NCBI GenBank assembly: GCA_031287565.1
Contig: JAITSS010000046.1
Coordinates: 124,001-188,000, forward strand
Reading direction: 5' to 3'
Length of the DNA: 64,000 bases
Source: Desulfobulbaceae bacterium
GTDB taxonomy: Bacteria > Desulfobacterota > Desulfobulbia > Desulfobulbales > Desulfocapsaceae
Under the pieces are notes generated by a model. The model searched no databases, was not told where the DNA came from, and saw nothing but the letters and a program-made list of their open reading frames with translations. Of the stretch, positions 9,988 through 18,221 are shown in pieces. The position numbers and the translations under genes were made by a program. Positions within the stretch are counted from its first letter, which is position 1. Each line of letters opens with the position of its first letter.

Positions 9988-10353
9988 ATGACCAACGGCA
10001 CAATCATCGACTGGGCGTATTTGCGCTCCGGCTGAGTCTCATCGCGAAAGGCCGGGGCGGTCTTTGCGGCAAAAACGATGCGCTTGGCGCGGGAACGCGA
10101 TGCCCGCAAATCGCCGATCAGCGGCGAAGAACTCCGAGCGCTCATCGACAAAGAAAATGTCAGGTTGGTGTTGGTGGCCAGCGGCCAAAAGGTCATCGAA
10201 CTGCGGCCGGATGCGACCTGGCGCGACAGAACGCCGCCGCAACTGCTGGGGCGCGTCGGCACATTGCGAGCGCCAACAGTGTTGATCGGCGACACTCTGT
10301 ATGTTGGGTTTAACGAAGAGTTGTATCGACGTCTGGCCGCCGAAACAGCGTGA
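9988..10353 (+). CDS. ArsC/Spx-like selenoprotein with UxxS motif (TGA read as selenocysteine at codon 16)
   Basis: The track shows only the downstream fragment from 10078. Reading the same frame upstream gives an ATG at 9988 with a strong GGAGG 5-10 bases before it and one in-frame TGA at 10033-10035, and nothing else interrupts the frame. If TGA is selenocysteine the 121-aa protein reads AYLRSG-U-VSSRKA near its start, a UxxS redox motif where thioredoxin-fold ArsC/Spx relatives have CxxC or CxxS. The end (APTVLIGDTLYVGFNEEL) fits the cis-proline and C-terminal part of that fold. A hairpin of SECIS type lies 18 bases after the TGA. The substrate is unknown; the family resembles what annotators call ArsC family (seleno)protein. 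The alternative is a pseudogene with a nonsense mutation. Confidence 0.82.
10043..10068 (+). promoter_or_regulatory. Bacterial SECIS-like hairpin
   Basis: CGC(G)AAAGGCC pairs with GGTCTTTGCG: ten base pairs (one G-U) with one bulged G, capped by the five-base loop GGGGC. The loop begins 18 bases after the TGA. Known bacterial SECIS elements have an apical loop with a G at its first positions about 16-37 bases downstream of the UGA, so size, loop and distance all fit. SelB binding is inferred. Confidence 0.78.
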
Positions 10354-10363
10354 CGAAAAGCGG

Positions 10364-10411
10364 GCATAAAAAAAGCGCCTCCCTCGGATTGCAGGAGACG
10401 CTTTTTTATGC
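10364..10411. terminator. Bidirectional rho-independent terminator
   Basis: GCATAAAAAAAGCGCCTCC and GGAGACGCTTTTTTATGC form a near-perfect stem with A and T tracts on the two sides. It can terminate the selenoprotein gene on the plus strand and the rubredoxin gene on the minus strand. Confidence 0.9.
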
Positions 10412-10432
10412 TTTTACGCTGAGCGGCTGGAA

Positions 10433-10588
10433 TCAGGCTTTCGAAAAGGCATCTTTGCTGGCGCCGCAAATCGGGCAACACCAATCATCGGGCAATTCCT
10501 CGAAAGGAGTTCCGGGTTTAATCCCATGGTCGGGATCACCTTCCGCCGGGTCGTAAATATAGCCGCACGGGCATTCCCATTTCTGCAT
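10433..10588 (-). CDS. Rubredoxin with a CxC first knuckle
   Basis: Rubredoxins are small one-iron electron carriers of anaerobes, often feeding oxygen or superoxide reductases. The 51-aa protein has [10 protein letters not shown], the LPDDW motif and the second iron knuckle CPICG. The first knuckle reads [11 protein letters not shown], so the cysteines are spaced C-x-C where the family norm is C-x-x-C. The start at 10588 was chosen over the track start 10633 because it gives the standard N-terminus and follows a GGAGGCGGAGA ribosome-binding site. It is monocistronic, between the terminator and feoC. Confidence 0.92.
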   Translation of the reverse strand: MQKWECPCGYIYDPAEGDPDHGIKPGTPFEELPDDWCCPICGASKDAFSKA

Positions 10589-10730
10589 TCTCCGCCTCCA
10601 TCTGATTTGAGAATTATTCTTAACAACGGACACTGAAGCATATAACTACCGCCGCCTCAATGTCAAGCCGGGCTGGAGGGCGACGGCTCCGGATGTCGCG
10701 ATAGATTTCAGGCGTCAGATGACACGCCTT

Positions 10731-10955
10731 TCAGCCCAGCCATTTGTATGATTCCAGCATAGCCGGGTCGCATTTGCAACAGCCCTTGCAAGCGCCGCCG
10801 GACGCGCCGATCAGCTTTTCCACCTTGCCTTTGCCAATCCACAGGTCGAGCAGTGGGCGCGCCGTCTCTGGCTCAGTCGCGAAATGCAGGGCGATGTCGG
10901 ACAACGGCGCGGTTCCCCGTTCCTGAAGGTATTTTTTCAGGCTGATCAAATCCAT
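10731..10955 (-). CDS. feoC: FeoC-like ferrous iron transport regulator
   Basis: 74-aa winged-helix protein (DLISLKKYLQERGTAPLSDIAL...) followed by a cysteine cluster C-KG-CC-K-C (residues about 56-63) that could hold an iron-sulfur cluster. It is the last gene of the feo operon, where FeoC is thought to stabilise or control FeoB. The ATG at 10955 is preferred over 10967 because it has GGAG six bases upstream and starts just after the feoB stop. The call rests on position, size and pattern. Confidence 0.85.
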   Translation of the reverse strand: MDLISLKKYLQERGTAPLSDIALHFATEPETARPLLDLWIGKGKVEKLIGASGGACKGCCKCDPAMLESYKWLG

Positions 10956-10956
10956 T

Positions 10957-13284
10957 TCAGGCTCCATGGCGACCGGCCATGGCCAAGGCCGGTATTTCCG
11001 TTGGCGCGGCGCGGCCGCCCACCGCTTTCATAACCAGAAAAACCACGACGAAGGCGGTGACGTTGAAGGCCAGAATCATCGTCGCTGTGCCAGGATTGGC
11101 GGCGTAATTGGCCAGTTGATAAAAACTGGTCGCGGCGATATAGGCGAGAAAAGTGGTCCAAAATCCGGCGAAAACCGTCCAAGCCAGGGTGGTTTCGCGA
11201 TAGACGGCGGCAATCGCGGCGCTACACGGGAAATACAACAGTACGAACAGCATGTAGGCGAAGGCCGCCGAAGCGCCGCCAAACAGCCGCTCCATCGAAG
11301 TGATGGTTGTCTCGGCCACTTCCTGGTCTTCGACCGTGCCAATCGACAGCCCCAGCGGATCGGTGACAGTGTCGGCTAAACCCTTGAGGTTTTCCGGGAT
11401 GGTCGCGAAAGCTGCGCCGATGGCTGGCCAAAACTCGAAGGCTTCTTCGGCTTCCTCGCCGCTTTCTTCGGCTTTTTTGTCCATGCCGGTATAGAGCGAA
11501 TCAAGGGTGCCGACCACCGCTTCCTTGGCGAAAATGCCGGTGAAAATGCCCAGAGCCGCCGGCCAGTTTTCTTCCGTCACGCCTAAAGGGCGCAGGACTG
11601 GTGAAATGCTTTTACTCACCGTCGCCAAAACTGAATTTTCGCTGTCTTCGTTGCCGAAGGTGCCGTCCGTACCCAAAGAGTTGAGAATCGACAGCGCCAT
11701 AATCACCGGAATCAGCACGCGACCGGCGCGGAACATGAACGATTGCAAGCGATCATAGGCGCGGAGTAAAACCGAACGCACAGTCGGTAAATGATAGGGC
11801 GGCATCTCCATGATGAACGGCGTCACTTCGCCTTTCAGCAGGGTGTTTTTCAGCACCAGGCCGGTTAAAACCGCAAAGGCGATGCCAATCAGGTAGAGAA
11901 GAAAAACAATATTCTGGCCGCCTTCCGGAAAGAAGACCACCGCGAACAGGGCGAAAACCGGCAGTCTGGCGCCGCAGGACATAAACGGATTCATCATCAC
12001 GGTCAGGGTGCGGTCGCGCTCGTTTTCAAGCGTCCTCGTCGCCATGATCGCCGGGACGTTGCAGCCGAAACCAACCAACATCGGCACGAAGGCTTTCCCT
12101 GGCAAACCGATGAAGCGCATACAACGATCCATGACGAAGGCGGCGCGGGCCATATAGCCGGAATCCTCCAAAAACGACAGGCACAAAAACATGAAGCCTA
12201 TCGGCGGAATGAAGGTGGCCATGGTCTGGATGCCGCCGCCGATGCCATTGGCCAAAAGCACGACCAGCCACTCCGGCGCGCCGACCGCTTCAAGCAATTT
12301 GCCGAGACCATCAACAAAAATCGCCGCCGCCGCCTGATCGAAAAAGTCGATAAAAGCGCCGCCGAAATTGATGGTGATCATGAACATCAGATACATCGCC
12401 AACAGGAAGATCGGAATGCCCCAGACGCGGTTCAGCGCTATGCGGTCGATGCGCTCAGACAAGGCGGCGTCGGCGCGGCCTTCTTTTTTGACGATTCCCG
12501 CGAGCAACGACGAGATGAAACCGTAGCGGGCCGAGGCGATCAGCACGTCGCTTTCTTCGCCTTCTTTCTCTTCGATGGATTGTTGCAGACGGCGAACGGT
12601 GGCGGCGGCCGCATCCGTCAGCGTGACGGCCCGCGCGGCGTCGCTGTCGTTTTCCAGCAGTTTCAAAGCCAGCCAGTCGGCATCGATCTTGTTCACGGCG
12701 CAGGCGTCCGGGCCGACCAGTTTGACGATCTCCGCTCGCGCTTCGTCAATGGCTGCCGGATAACGCAGGGCGTCGGGCAGCGGCGGCGGCTCGGTCGGCG
12801 CGGTGAGAATCGCCCGTTTCAAATCGTCGATGCCCCGGCCTTTGGCGGCGCTCATCGGGATAACCGGGCAACCAAGACGTTTGGCTAGAGCCTCGACATC
12901 AATTTTTATGCGTTTTTCCGCCGCCATATCCATCATGTTTAGCGCCACCAGCATCGGCGCGCGCATCTCCAGAAGCTGCGAGGTCAAGTACAGATTGCGC
13001 TCGATATTGGAGGCATCGACGATGTTGACTATGACATCGGCCTCACGCGACAAGACAAAATCCCGCGTCACTTTTTCATCTAATGATGATGCGGCCAGCG
13101 AATAGATGCCCGGTGTATCGACCACGCGCGTTGTTCGGCCCTGGAAGGTGAATGAACCGCTTTTGCGGTCAACCGTTACGCCCGGCCAATTGCCGATATG
13201 CTGTTTGGCCCCGGTCAGGGCGTTGAACAAGGTGCTTTTGCCGCAATTGGGATTGCCGATGACACCAAGAACAATATCTTTCAT
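10957..13284 (-). CDS. feoB: Ferrous iron transporter FeoB
   Basis: FeoB is the inner-membrane Fe(II) uptake protein with a cytosolic G domain. The 775-aa product begins with the G domain: G1 GNPNCGKST at residues 10-18, switch region NWPGVTVD, G3 DTPGIYSL and G4 NMMD. A helical spacer is followed by the membrane core with the Gate motifs (for example GFGCNVPAIMATR, and NPFMSCGARLPVF). The start overlaps the feoA stop by four bases (ATGA). An acidic glutamate-rich insert (about 610-625) is not typical of the family. Confidence 0.97.
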   Translation of the reverse strand: MKDIVLGVIGNPNCGKSTLFNALTGAKQHIGNWPGVTVDRKSGSFTFQGRTTRVVDTPGIYSLAASSLDEKVTRDFVLSREADVIVNIVDASNIERNLYLTSQLLEMRAPMLVALNMMDMAAEKRIKIDVEALAKRLGCPVIPMSAAKGRGIDDLKRAILTAPTEPPPLPDALRYPAAIDEARAEIVKLVGPDACAVNKIDADWLALKLLENDSDAARAVTLTDAAAATVRRLQQSIEEKEGEESDVLIASARYGFISSLLAGIVKKEGRADAALSERIDRIALNRVWGIPIFLLAMYLMFMITINFGGAFIDFFDQAAAAIFVDGLGKLLEAVGAPEWLVVLLANGIGGGIQTMATFIPPIGFMFLCLSFLEDSGYMARAAFVMDRCMRFIGLPGKAFVPMLVGFGCNVPAIMATRTLENERDRTLTVMMNPFMSCGARLPVFALFAVVFFPEGGQNIVFLLYLIGIAFAVLTGLVLKNTLLKGEVTPFIMEMPPYHLPTVRSVLLRAYDRLQSFMFRAGRVLIPVIMALSILNSLGTDGTFGNEDSENSVLATVSKSISPVLRPLGVTEENWPAALGIFTGIFAKEAVVGTLDSLYTGMDKKAEESGEEAEEAFEFWPAIGAAFATIPENLKGLADTVTDPLGLSIGTVEDQEVAETTITSMERLFGGASAAFAYMLFVLLYFPCSAAIAAVYRETTLAWTVFAGFWTTFLAYIAATSFYQLANYAANPGTATMILAFNVTAFVVVFLVMKAVGGRAAPTEIPALAMAGRHGA

Positions 13285-13523
13285 TTCGCCTCCACCCGCA
13301 GGCTATTCGCCTCCGCTTTGCGCAGGCTGAGATTATAGCCCCGCACCAGAATTTCCACCGGATCGCCCAAAGGCGCGACCCGCTTCACCTCGAATTCGAC
13401 GCCCTTCATCAAACCCATGGCCAGGAGCTTGCGGCGATAGGTGTCGCCGCCGCTGACAAATCCCAAAACCGTTCCTTTGCCGCCGACCGCGATGTCGGCC
13501 AGTTTTTGTTCAGTCATTTCCAC
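13281..13523 (-). CDS. feoA: FeoA domain protein (second of two)
   Basis: 80-aa SH3-like FeoA protein with GGDTYRRKLLAMGLMKGVEFEV and the ending YNLSLRKAEANSLRV typical of the family. FeoA supports FeoB at the inner membrane. It overlaps feoB by four bases at its end and the other feoA copy by 14 bases at its start. The ATG at 13517 is an alternative start two codons in. Confidence 0.92.
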   Translation of the reverse strand: MEMTEQKLADIAVGGKGTVLGFVSGGDTYRRKLLAMGLMKGVEFEVKRVAPLGDPVEILVRGYNLSLRKAEANSLRVEAK

Positions 13524-13794
13524 ACCGTATAACGTTTATTTTCTGGGCCATGCCGCCGCCCAGGACATAGCGGCTACCGCCTTTTTCCACCAGCACCGCG
13601 CCTCCATCTTGCCGCCGCACTATCTTGATTTTATCCTGAATATACAGGCCCATGCTGGTCAGTCTTTCGTGCAGGTTGTTGTTTTTCCTCACATTAAAAA
13701 TGCGTACAATTTCCCCTTCTCCAGCCATGGCCAGGGCGAACGACGGATCACTTTTTCGTGTATTTTCCATGTGTTCAATTGCTGTATCATCCAT
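13510..13794 (-). CDS. FeoA domain protein (first of two)
   Basis: 94-aa protein. An N-terminal extension of about 20 residues precedes an FeoA domain (ERLTSMGLYIQDKIKIVRRQ ... VLVEKGGSRYVLGGGMAQKI). It is the first gene of the four-gene feo operon and differs clearly from the second FeoA, so it is an old duplication or a division of labour. Tandem feoA genes occur in deltaproteobacterial feo operons. A ribosome-binding site AGGAGA lies six bases upstream. Confidence 0.9.
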   Translation of the reverse strand: MDDTAIEHMENTRKSDPSFALAMAGEGEIVRIFNVRKNNNLHERLTSMGLYIQDKIKIVRRQDGGAVLVEKGGSRYVLGGGMAQKINVIRCGND

Positions 13795-13854
13795 TTTCGT
13801 CTCCTGTTATGAAGAGATTTGATCAATTTTTGTTGCGGCTAATATGCGACGCCG

Positions 13855-13883
13855 AATCTATCTTGTTTTCAATGACTGTCAAT
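13855..13883 (-). promoter_or_regulatory. Probable sigma-70 promoter of the feo operon
   Basis: On the minus strand TTGACA is followed after 17 bases by TAGATT, about 60 bases upstream of the first feoA. The stretch TGACAGTCATTGAAA over the -35 box resembles half of a Fur box (9 of 14 matches to TGATAATnATTATCA by eye), too weak to claim Fur control. Confidence 0.5.
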
Positions 13884-14625
13884 ACTTTTTTAGCGACTGC
13901 TAACAAAATGTCCCGCCATCTGGTTCGACCGCATTTTCTCGATGCCCCTGGATGCCCGCTGAAAACACGCGGGCATGACGAATTTTGTGTCATTCCCGCG
14001 CAAGCGGGAATCCACTCCCAGAAATGGAAACGGCACCGGTTCCGATTGTGACCTTCTCTCGTCATTGCCGCGCCAGCGGCAATCCCAGACGGGCGAACAC
14101 AGTTCGCCCCTACAATCCCCTGGATGCCCGCCTGCGCGGGCATGACGGCTGTAGCGGCCCGCCGCGCCTTCCGTAGGGACATAGCTCGTCGCGTCCCTAC
14201 ACTACATAACCCATACGTGAAGCGTGACAAAACGCCCATTCGTGGTGAGAAGCCTATCGAACCACTAAGGGTTTCGCCCTTCGATACGCTTCTCAGGGCG
14301 AACCTGTTTGCAGCAGGCGAACGGAAAAAACAACTTGTGTAGAGACTTCTGGCTTGCATCAGGCAGGGGCAGGCGACATCAATAATCAGCGTTTCCCTTG
14401 ACCATGGCGCGGCGTTGGACATATGATGTTCGTCATGAATCGCTTCGAGAGCGTGACCGTTAAATGGGCTGAATGGCAGGGAAACACTCATATACCACAA
14501 AGTATCACTAACCAATAATTTACTTTGCGCGGGTACCTCTTGCGGGTAAACACTTCAAGACTACAATTTTGTCGCCTTGGTGTGACAATTGGCTTTTGAA
14601 AACCCTTGACAAGAGGAAGAGAAGA
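13884..14625. repeat. Intergenic region with dispersed palindromic repeats (composite element, copy 1)
   Basis: No gene was found between feoA and the autotransporter; the 230-aa minus-strand ORF here is an accident of the repeats. The stretch holds several short palindromes: CATTCCCGCGCAAGCGGGAATCC (13990), CATTGCCGCGCCAGCGGCAATCC (14062) and ATGCCCGCCTGCGCGGGCAT (14123). After these comes a stretch (about 14060-14380) that recurs in inverted orientation at about 41985-42285, including CGGCTGTAGCGGCCCGCCGC and CAACTTGTGTAGA. The last 240 bases probably hold the autotransporter promoter, which could not be assigned. Confidence 0.8.
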
Positions 14626-17600
14626 ATGTCCGTTTCACAGCACAGCACAGCACAGCACAGCACAGTAAACCAGGTTTTTAATTCGCCGCGTCACCCCGCT
14701 GTTTTATCCACCCGCCGCAAACGCTTCTCCCCAGCCGCTTTATCTCTTGTCGCGCCCGTCGCCGTGGCGCGCCCGCATAGTCCAGCCCGCGTCTTGCGCG
14801 TTTTCCCGCGCCGCCGTTTCTTTCTCGCCTCTTTTTTGACCGCCAGCCTGCTGATCACGCCTTTTCTTGGCGCAACTCCTGCGTCAGCTGATCACAAATC
14901 TTACTCTGACAGTGGAAGCAACGATAGTGATAATAATACGTATACTTTTGACGGCGGAACCAGAGATCATTTTAATGGCGGAGTAACTATAAAAGATGAG
15001 GGAAACTCCACAGCCCTAGCGCATGACAATGATATAACGATAAATAATGGCACAGCCACGGGGACTGACGAAGATGGGGTTAATGGCGGTTACGGGGCAG
15101 ATGAAGGAGATGATCACGGCGCTGCGGCCATCAACAACAAAGTAACCATCAACGGAGGCACATACGGAGAAGTCGATGGCGGACAGGCCCGGAGTAATAG
15201 CGCAGAGGCGGAGGCGAACGCTAATAGCGTAACAATCACAAGTGGAACCGTGACCAATGGCGTGGCGGGGGGACGGGTCACAAGTGGTAGTTCCCAAACG
15301 GCTACTGGAAATGCAGTTACCATTTCCGGCGGCACAATATTTGGCGATATTATCGGTGGCTTCACCTCCGGCGGCACCGCCGAAAATAACACTATCACCA
15401 TCCAGGGTTCATCCACCCTCGACCTCAGCGGCGCCACTCTCAAAGGCGGCGTCGCCGCCACATCCAGCGGCAACATCCTGAATATCAACCGTTCCGAGGT
15501 CGCGGCGGCTGGGATGTCCGATTTCCAGACCATAAATTTCAATGTTCCAACCGGATTCTCCAGCGGCGACACCATGCTTTCGCTCAGCGGCGCGGCGAAT
15601 ATTTCCGGCGTGGATGTCAATATCAGCGGCCTCGCTTCGGCTGCCGACGCCAATCTTGGTGACAACCTCACGCTATTGAACGCCGCTGGCGGCTTGACCG
15701 GCGCGTCTGGTGATGGCGACGCGGTGTATTCCGTCACCACCAACGGCGTGTTGCGGCAATGGTCGCTGGATGTGGCAAGCAACACCCTGACCACCTATTT
15801 TTCCAGGCTGAACACGGCGGGCGATTTGGCGCTGAATAATTTTTCCGTGACTTCGCAAACCGGGATGCCGGTAACGCTTGAAGTTGGCGGTACGCTTGAT
15901 ACCGGCGGCAGCCTGGCGGTGGATAATTCCTCTGGCGGTGGCGTGACCGTCGATGTCGGCACGCTGGATGTAACGGGAAATGTCAATCTGAACTTAACCG
16001 GCACCAGCGCTTCTGATGTCAGCTTTAACACGATTGAAATGGGCGGTGGCAAAACCCTGTCTGTTTCCGGTAGCGGCGCCTTCGATTTCGACACCATGAA
16101 TGTGCGCGGGAAAGACGCGGCCTACAACGGCGTTTTGAACGCCGCTGGCACAAGCCTGAATTTTGACATTCCGACCAACTTCACCAACGGCGACACCATG
16201 CTGGCGGTCAGTGGCGCGGCGGATATTTCCGGCGCGGCCGTCAATATCAATTTTACCCCGCAATCAAGCGCCAATCTTGGCGACAGTCTGACCCTGATTT
16301 CCGCCTCTTCTCTGAAAGAATCCGGCTTGAGTCTTACCGCCATCACCACAACCGCCAACGGCGTGACCAGCAAATGGGAGCAGGATCACAACGCCGCTGA
16401 CAATAAATTGAATTTTTATTTCTCAACCTTATCAACGGCGGGCAATCTGGGCTTAAACGATTTTTCCATGACTTCCCAGACCGGGATGCCGGTGACGCTG
16501 GAGGTTGGCGGTACCCTGAACGCGGGCAGTAGCCTGACAGTCGATAACTCTGCCGGCGGCGGTACGACCGTGCGCGTCGGCACTCTCAGTGTTGTGAGCA
16601 ATTTGAATCTGGCGCTTCTGGGCACCAGCGCCAGCGACGTTAAATTCAACACCATCGAAATGAGCGGCGGCAAAACCCTGTCCGTTTCTGGTGGCGGCGC
16701 CTTCGATTTCGACACCATGAATGTGCGTGGCGCGAACGCCGCTTATCGCGGCAACCTCAATGCCAGCGGCGGCAACCTCAATTTTGATGTTCCGGCGACG
16801 GCGGGCGACGGCACGCGGATGCTTTCGGTCAATGGCTCGGCGAATATTTCCGGCAGCCGGGTTGGCTTCGATTTGATTGGCGAGCATACCCGCGCCATGG
16901 ATCGAGGAGATTCCATCATCCTGGTCGATTCAAGAAGCCTGAGCGGCTCGCCTGCCAACAATAATAGCATCATTAGTGTGTTGTCCGCGGGTCGCCGTGG
17001 CATCATCGATCTCGACTACGATTTCCTGATCCACACCGACGGCAATCAACTGTTGGCCACTGTTCAAGACGCTGACCCGTCCGATGAAAGTAAGGCTATT
17101 GGCGAGGGTTTCCTTGCCAGTCCAACGCTACTGAATTCCATCCAGGACGCCGTTGCCACCAAAGGCGTTGATCAGGCCGTTCAGGCCGCCGGGGCGGGCG
17201 CGGGCGGCATCGCTGGAGTGATGCAGTCCGGGGCGGGAGCGAGGCCCTTTGGCGCCGCCAGTCTCAGCGACCTTACCTATAACACCGGTTCGTCAATCGA
17301 AGTGCAATCGGCGGCGCTTATCGCCGGTGTGTCGAAGGCCAAGGAGGCCAAAGCCGGTCGTCTGACCATGGGTGGATTTTTTGACGGCGGCCACGGCGGC
17401 TATGACAGCTATAACAGCTTTCCCAACCTGGCGGCGGTGCATGGCGAGGGTGATATCGACAGCATCGGCGGCGGTCTTCTGGCGCGTATGGATTTCGCCC
17501 AGTTCGGCCAGGGGATTTCCGCCGGACGCTTTTATGCTGACACCTCGGCGCGGCTTGGCCAGGTGAAAAGCGATTTTGCCAGCGGCGATTTGCGCGACGC

Positions 17601-18072
17601 CACTGGAACCGCCGCCGCGTTTGATACCGAATCGCTGTATTACGGCCTGCATTTGGGCGGTGGCTATTTGCTCGGCGTCAGCGAAAGCAGTCAGGCCGAT
17701 TTTTACGCCCGCTACCTGTGGACGCATCAGAACGGCGACGACATCACCCTTTCAACCAGTGATGAAATCAACTTTGTGGATATTGATTCGCACCGGACGG
17801 TCATCGGCGCGCGCTACACCTGGGTGGCCAAATCCTGGCTGGTGCCCTATGTCGGCGCGGCCTGGGAGCATGAATTTGATGGTGAGGCCAAAGCCAAAGT
17901 GTATGGCTACGACATCGATGCCCCGTCGTTGGACGGCGACACCGGCATGGCGGAAGTGGGCATCAATATGGGTTCCAACAGTGGTTCCCTGGCCTTCGAT
18001 CTGGGGGCGCAGGGCTACGCCGGGGCCAGGGAAGGCGTCAGCGGCACCTTGCGCATGGTGTATCGCTGGTAG
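14626..18072 (+). CDS. Autotransporter with repeat-rich passenger and C-terminal beta-barrel
   Basis: Type Va secretion protein of 1148 aa. The ATG at 14626 follows AGAGGAAGAGAAG; the track start 14569 lacks such a site. A long basic leader precedes the hydrophobic signal (FFLASFLTASLLITPFLGATPASA, residues about 67-90). The passenger is rich in G, N, S and T, typical of a beta-helix, and a block of about 205 residues is duplicated (TSQTGMPVTLEVGGTL at two sites). From about residue 860 the C-terminus is an autotransporter barrel ending in GTLRMVYRW with the terminal aromatic residue. The first codons are made of six CACAG repeats. The passenger function is unknown; adhesion is the usual guess. 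Confidence 0.9.
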   Translation: MSVSQHSTAQHSTVNQVFNSPRHPAVLSTRRKRFSPAALSLVAPVAVARPHSPARVLRVFPRRRFFLASFLTASLLITPFLGATPASADHKSYSDSGSNDSDNNTYTFDGGTRDHFNGGVTIKDEGNSTALAHDNDITINNGTATGTDEDGVNGGYGADEGDDHGAAAINNKVTINGGTYGEVDGGQARSNSAEAEANANSVTITSGTVTNGVAGGRVTSGSSQTATGNAVTISGGTIFGDIIGGFTSGGTAENNTITIQGSSTLDLSGATLKGGVAATSSGNILNINRSEVAAAGMSDFQTINFNVPTGFSSGDTMLSLSGAANISGVDVNISGLASAADANLGDNLTLLNAAGGLTGASGDGDAVYSVTTNGVLRQWSLDVASNTLTTYFSRLNTAGDLALNNFSVTSQTGMPVTLEVGGTLDTGGSLAVDNSSGGGVTVDVGTLDVTGNVNLNLTGTSASDVSFNTIEMGGGKTLSVSGSGAFDFDTMNVRGKDAAYNGVLNAAGTSLNFDIPTNFTNGDTMLAVSGAADISGAAVNINFTPQSSANLGDSLTLISASSLKESGLSLTAITTTANGVTSKWEQDHNAADNKLNFYFSTLSTAGNLGLNDFSMTSQTGMPVTLEVGGTLNAGSSLTVDNSAGGGTTVRVGTLSVVSNLNLALLGTSASDVKFNTIEMSGGKTLSVSGGGAFDFDTMNVRGANAAYRGNLNASGGNLNFDVPATAGDGTRMLSVNGSANISGSRVGFDLIGEHTRAMDRGDSIILVDSRSLSGSPANNNSIISVLSAGRRGIIDLDYDFLIHTDGNQLLATVQDADPSDESKAIGEGFLASPTLLNSIQDAVATKGVDQAVQAAGAGAGGIAGVMQSGAGARPFGAASLSDLTYNTGSSIEVQSAALIAGVSKAKEAKAGRLTMGGFFDGGHGGYDSYNSFPNLAAVHGEGDIDSIGGGLLARMDFAQFGQGISAGRFYADTSARLGQVKSDFASGDLRDATGTAAAFDTESLYYGLHLGGGYLLGVSESSQADFYARYLWTHQNGDDITLSTSDEINFVDIDSHRTVIGARYTWVAKSWLVPYVGAAWEHEFDGEAKAKVYGYDIDAPSLDGDTGMAEVGINMGSNSGSLAFDLGAQGYAGAREGVSGTLRMVYRW
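14636..14665 (+). repeat. Simple sequence repeat (CACAG)x6 inside the autotransporter start
   Basis: Six perfect tandem copies of CACAG encode residues 4-13 of the autotransporter. The unit length of 5 is not a multiple of three, so gain or loss of one unit shifts the frame and stops translation early. With six units the frame is open. This is the classic layout of a slipped-strand phase switch. Confidence 0.9.
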
Positions 18073-18221
18073 TTGGGCGAAAAGCCGAAACGGCGCGATG
18101 CAGGAATGCGCAGACCGGATGAAATGCTTTTGCAGCGAAAGAAGCAAAAAGACAGGCGGCGTTTATGCCCTGATAATGGGGCATGAACAAACACAGGCAG
18201 GATAACAAAATGGAGGCGTGT

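Noticed and set aside
13823-14515. 230-aa minus-strand ORF between feoA and the autotransporter
   Set aside because: It consists of the dispersed palindromic repeats read as protein and has no family features.
14636-14665. CACAG tandem repeats as a CRISPR or origin iteron array
   Set aside because: Units of five bases without spacers, inside a coding region; a simple sequence repeat.
15114-15794. 226-aa minus-strand ORF and others under the autotransporter and repeat proteins (15994-16263, 18473-19126, 19325-20056)
   Set aside because: Mirror images of repetitive coding sequence; no signal, start site or domain.
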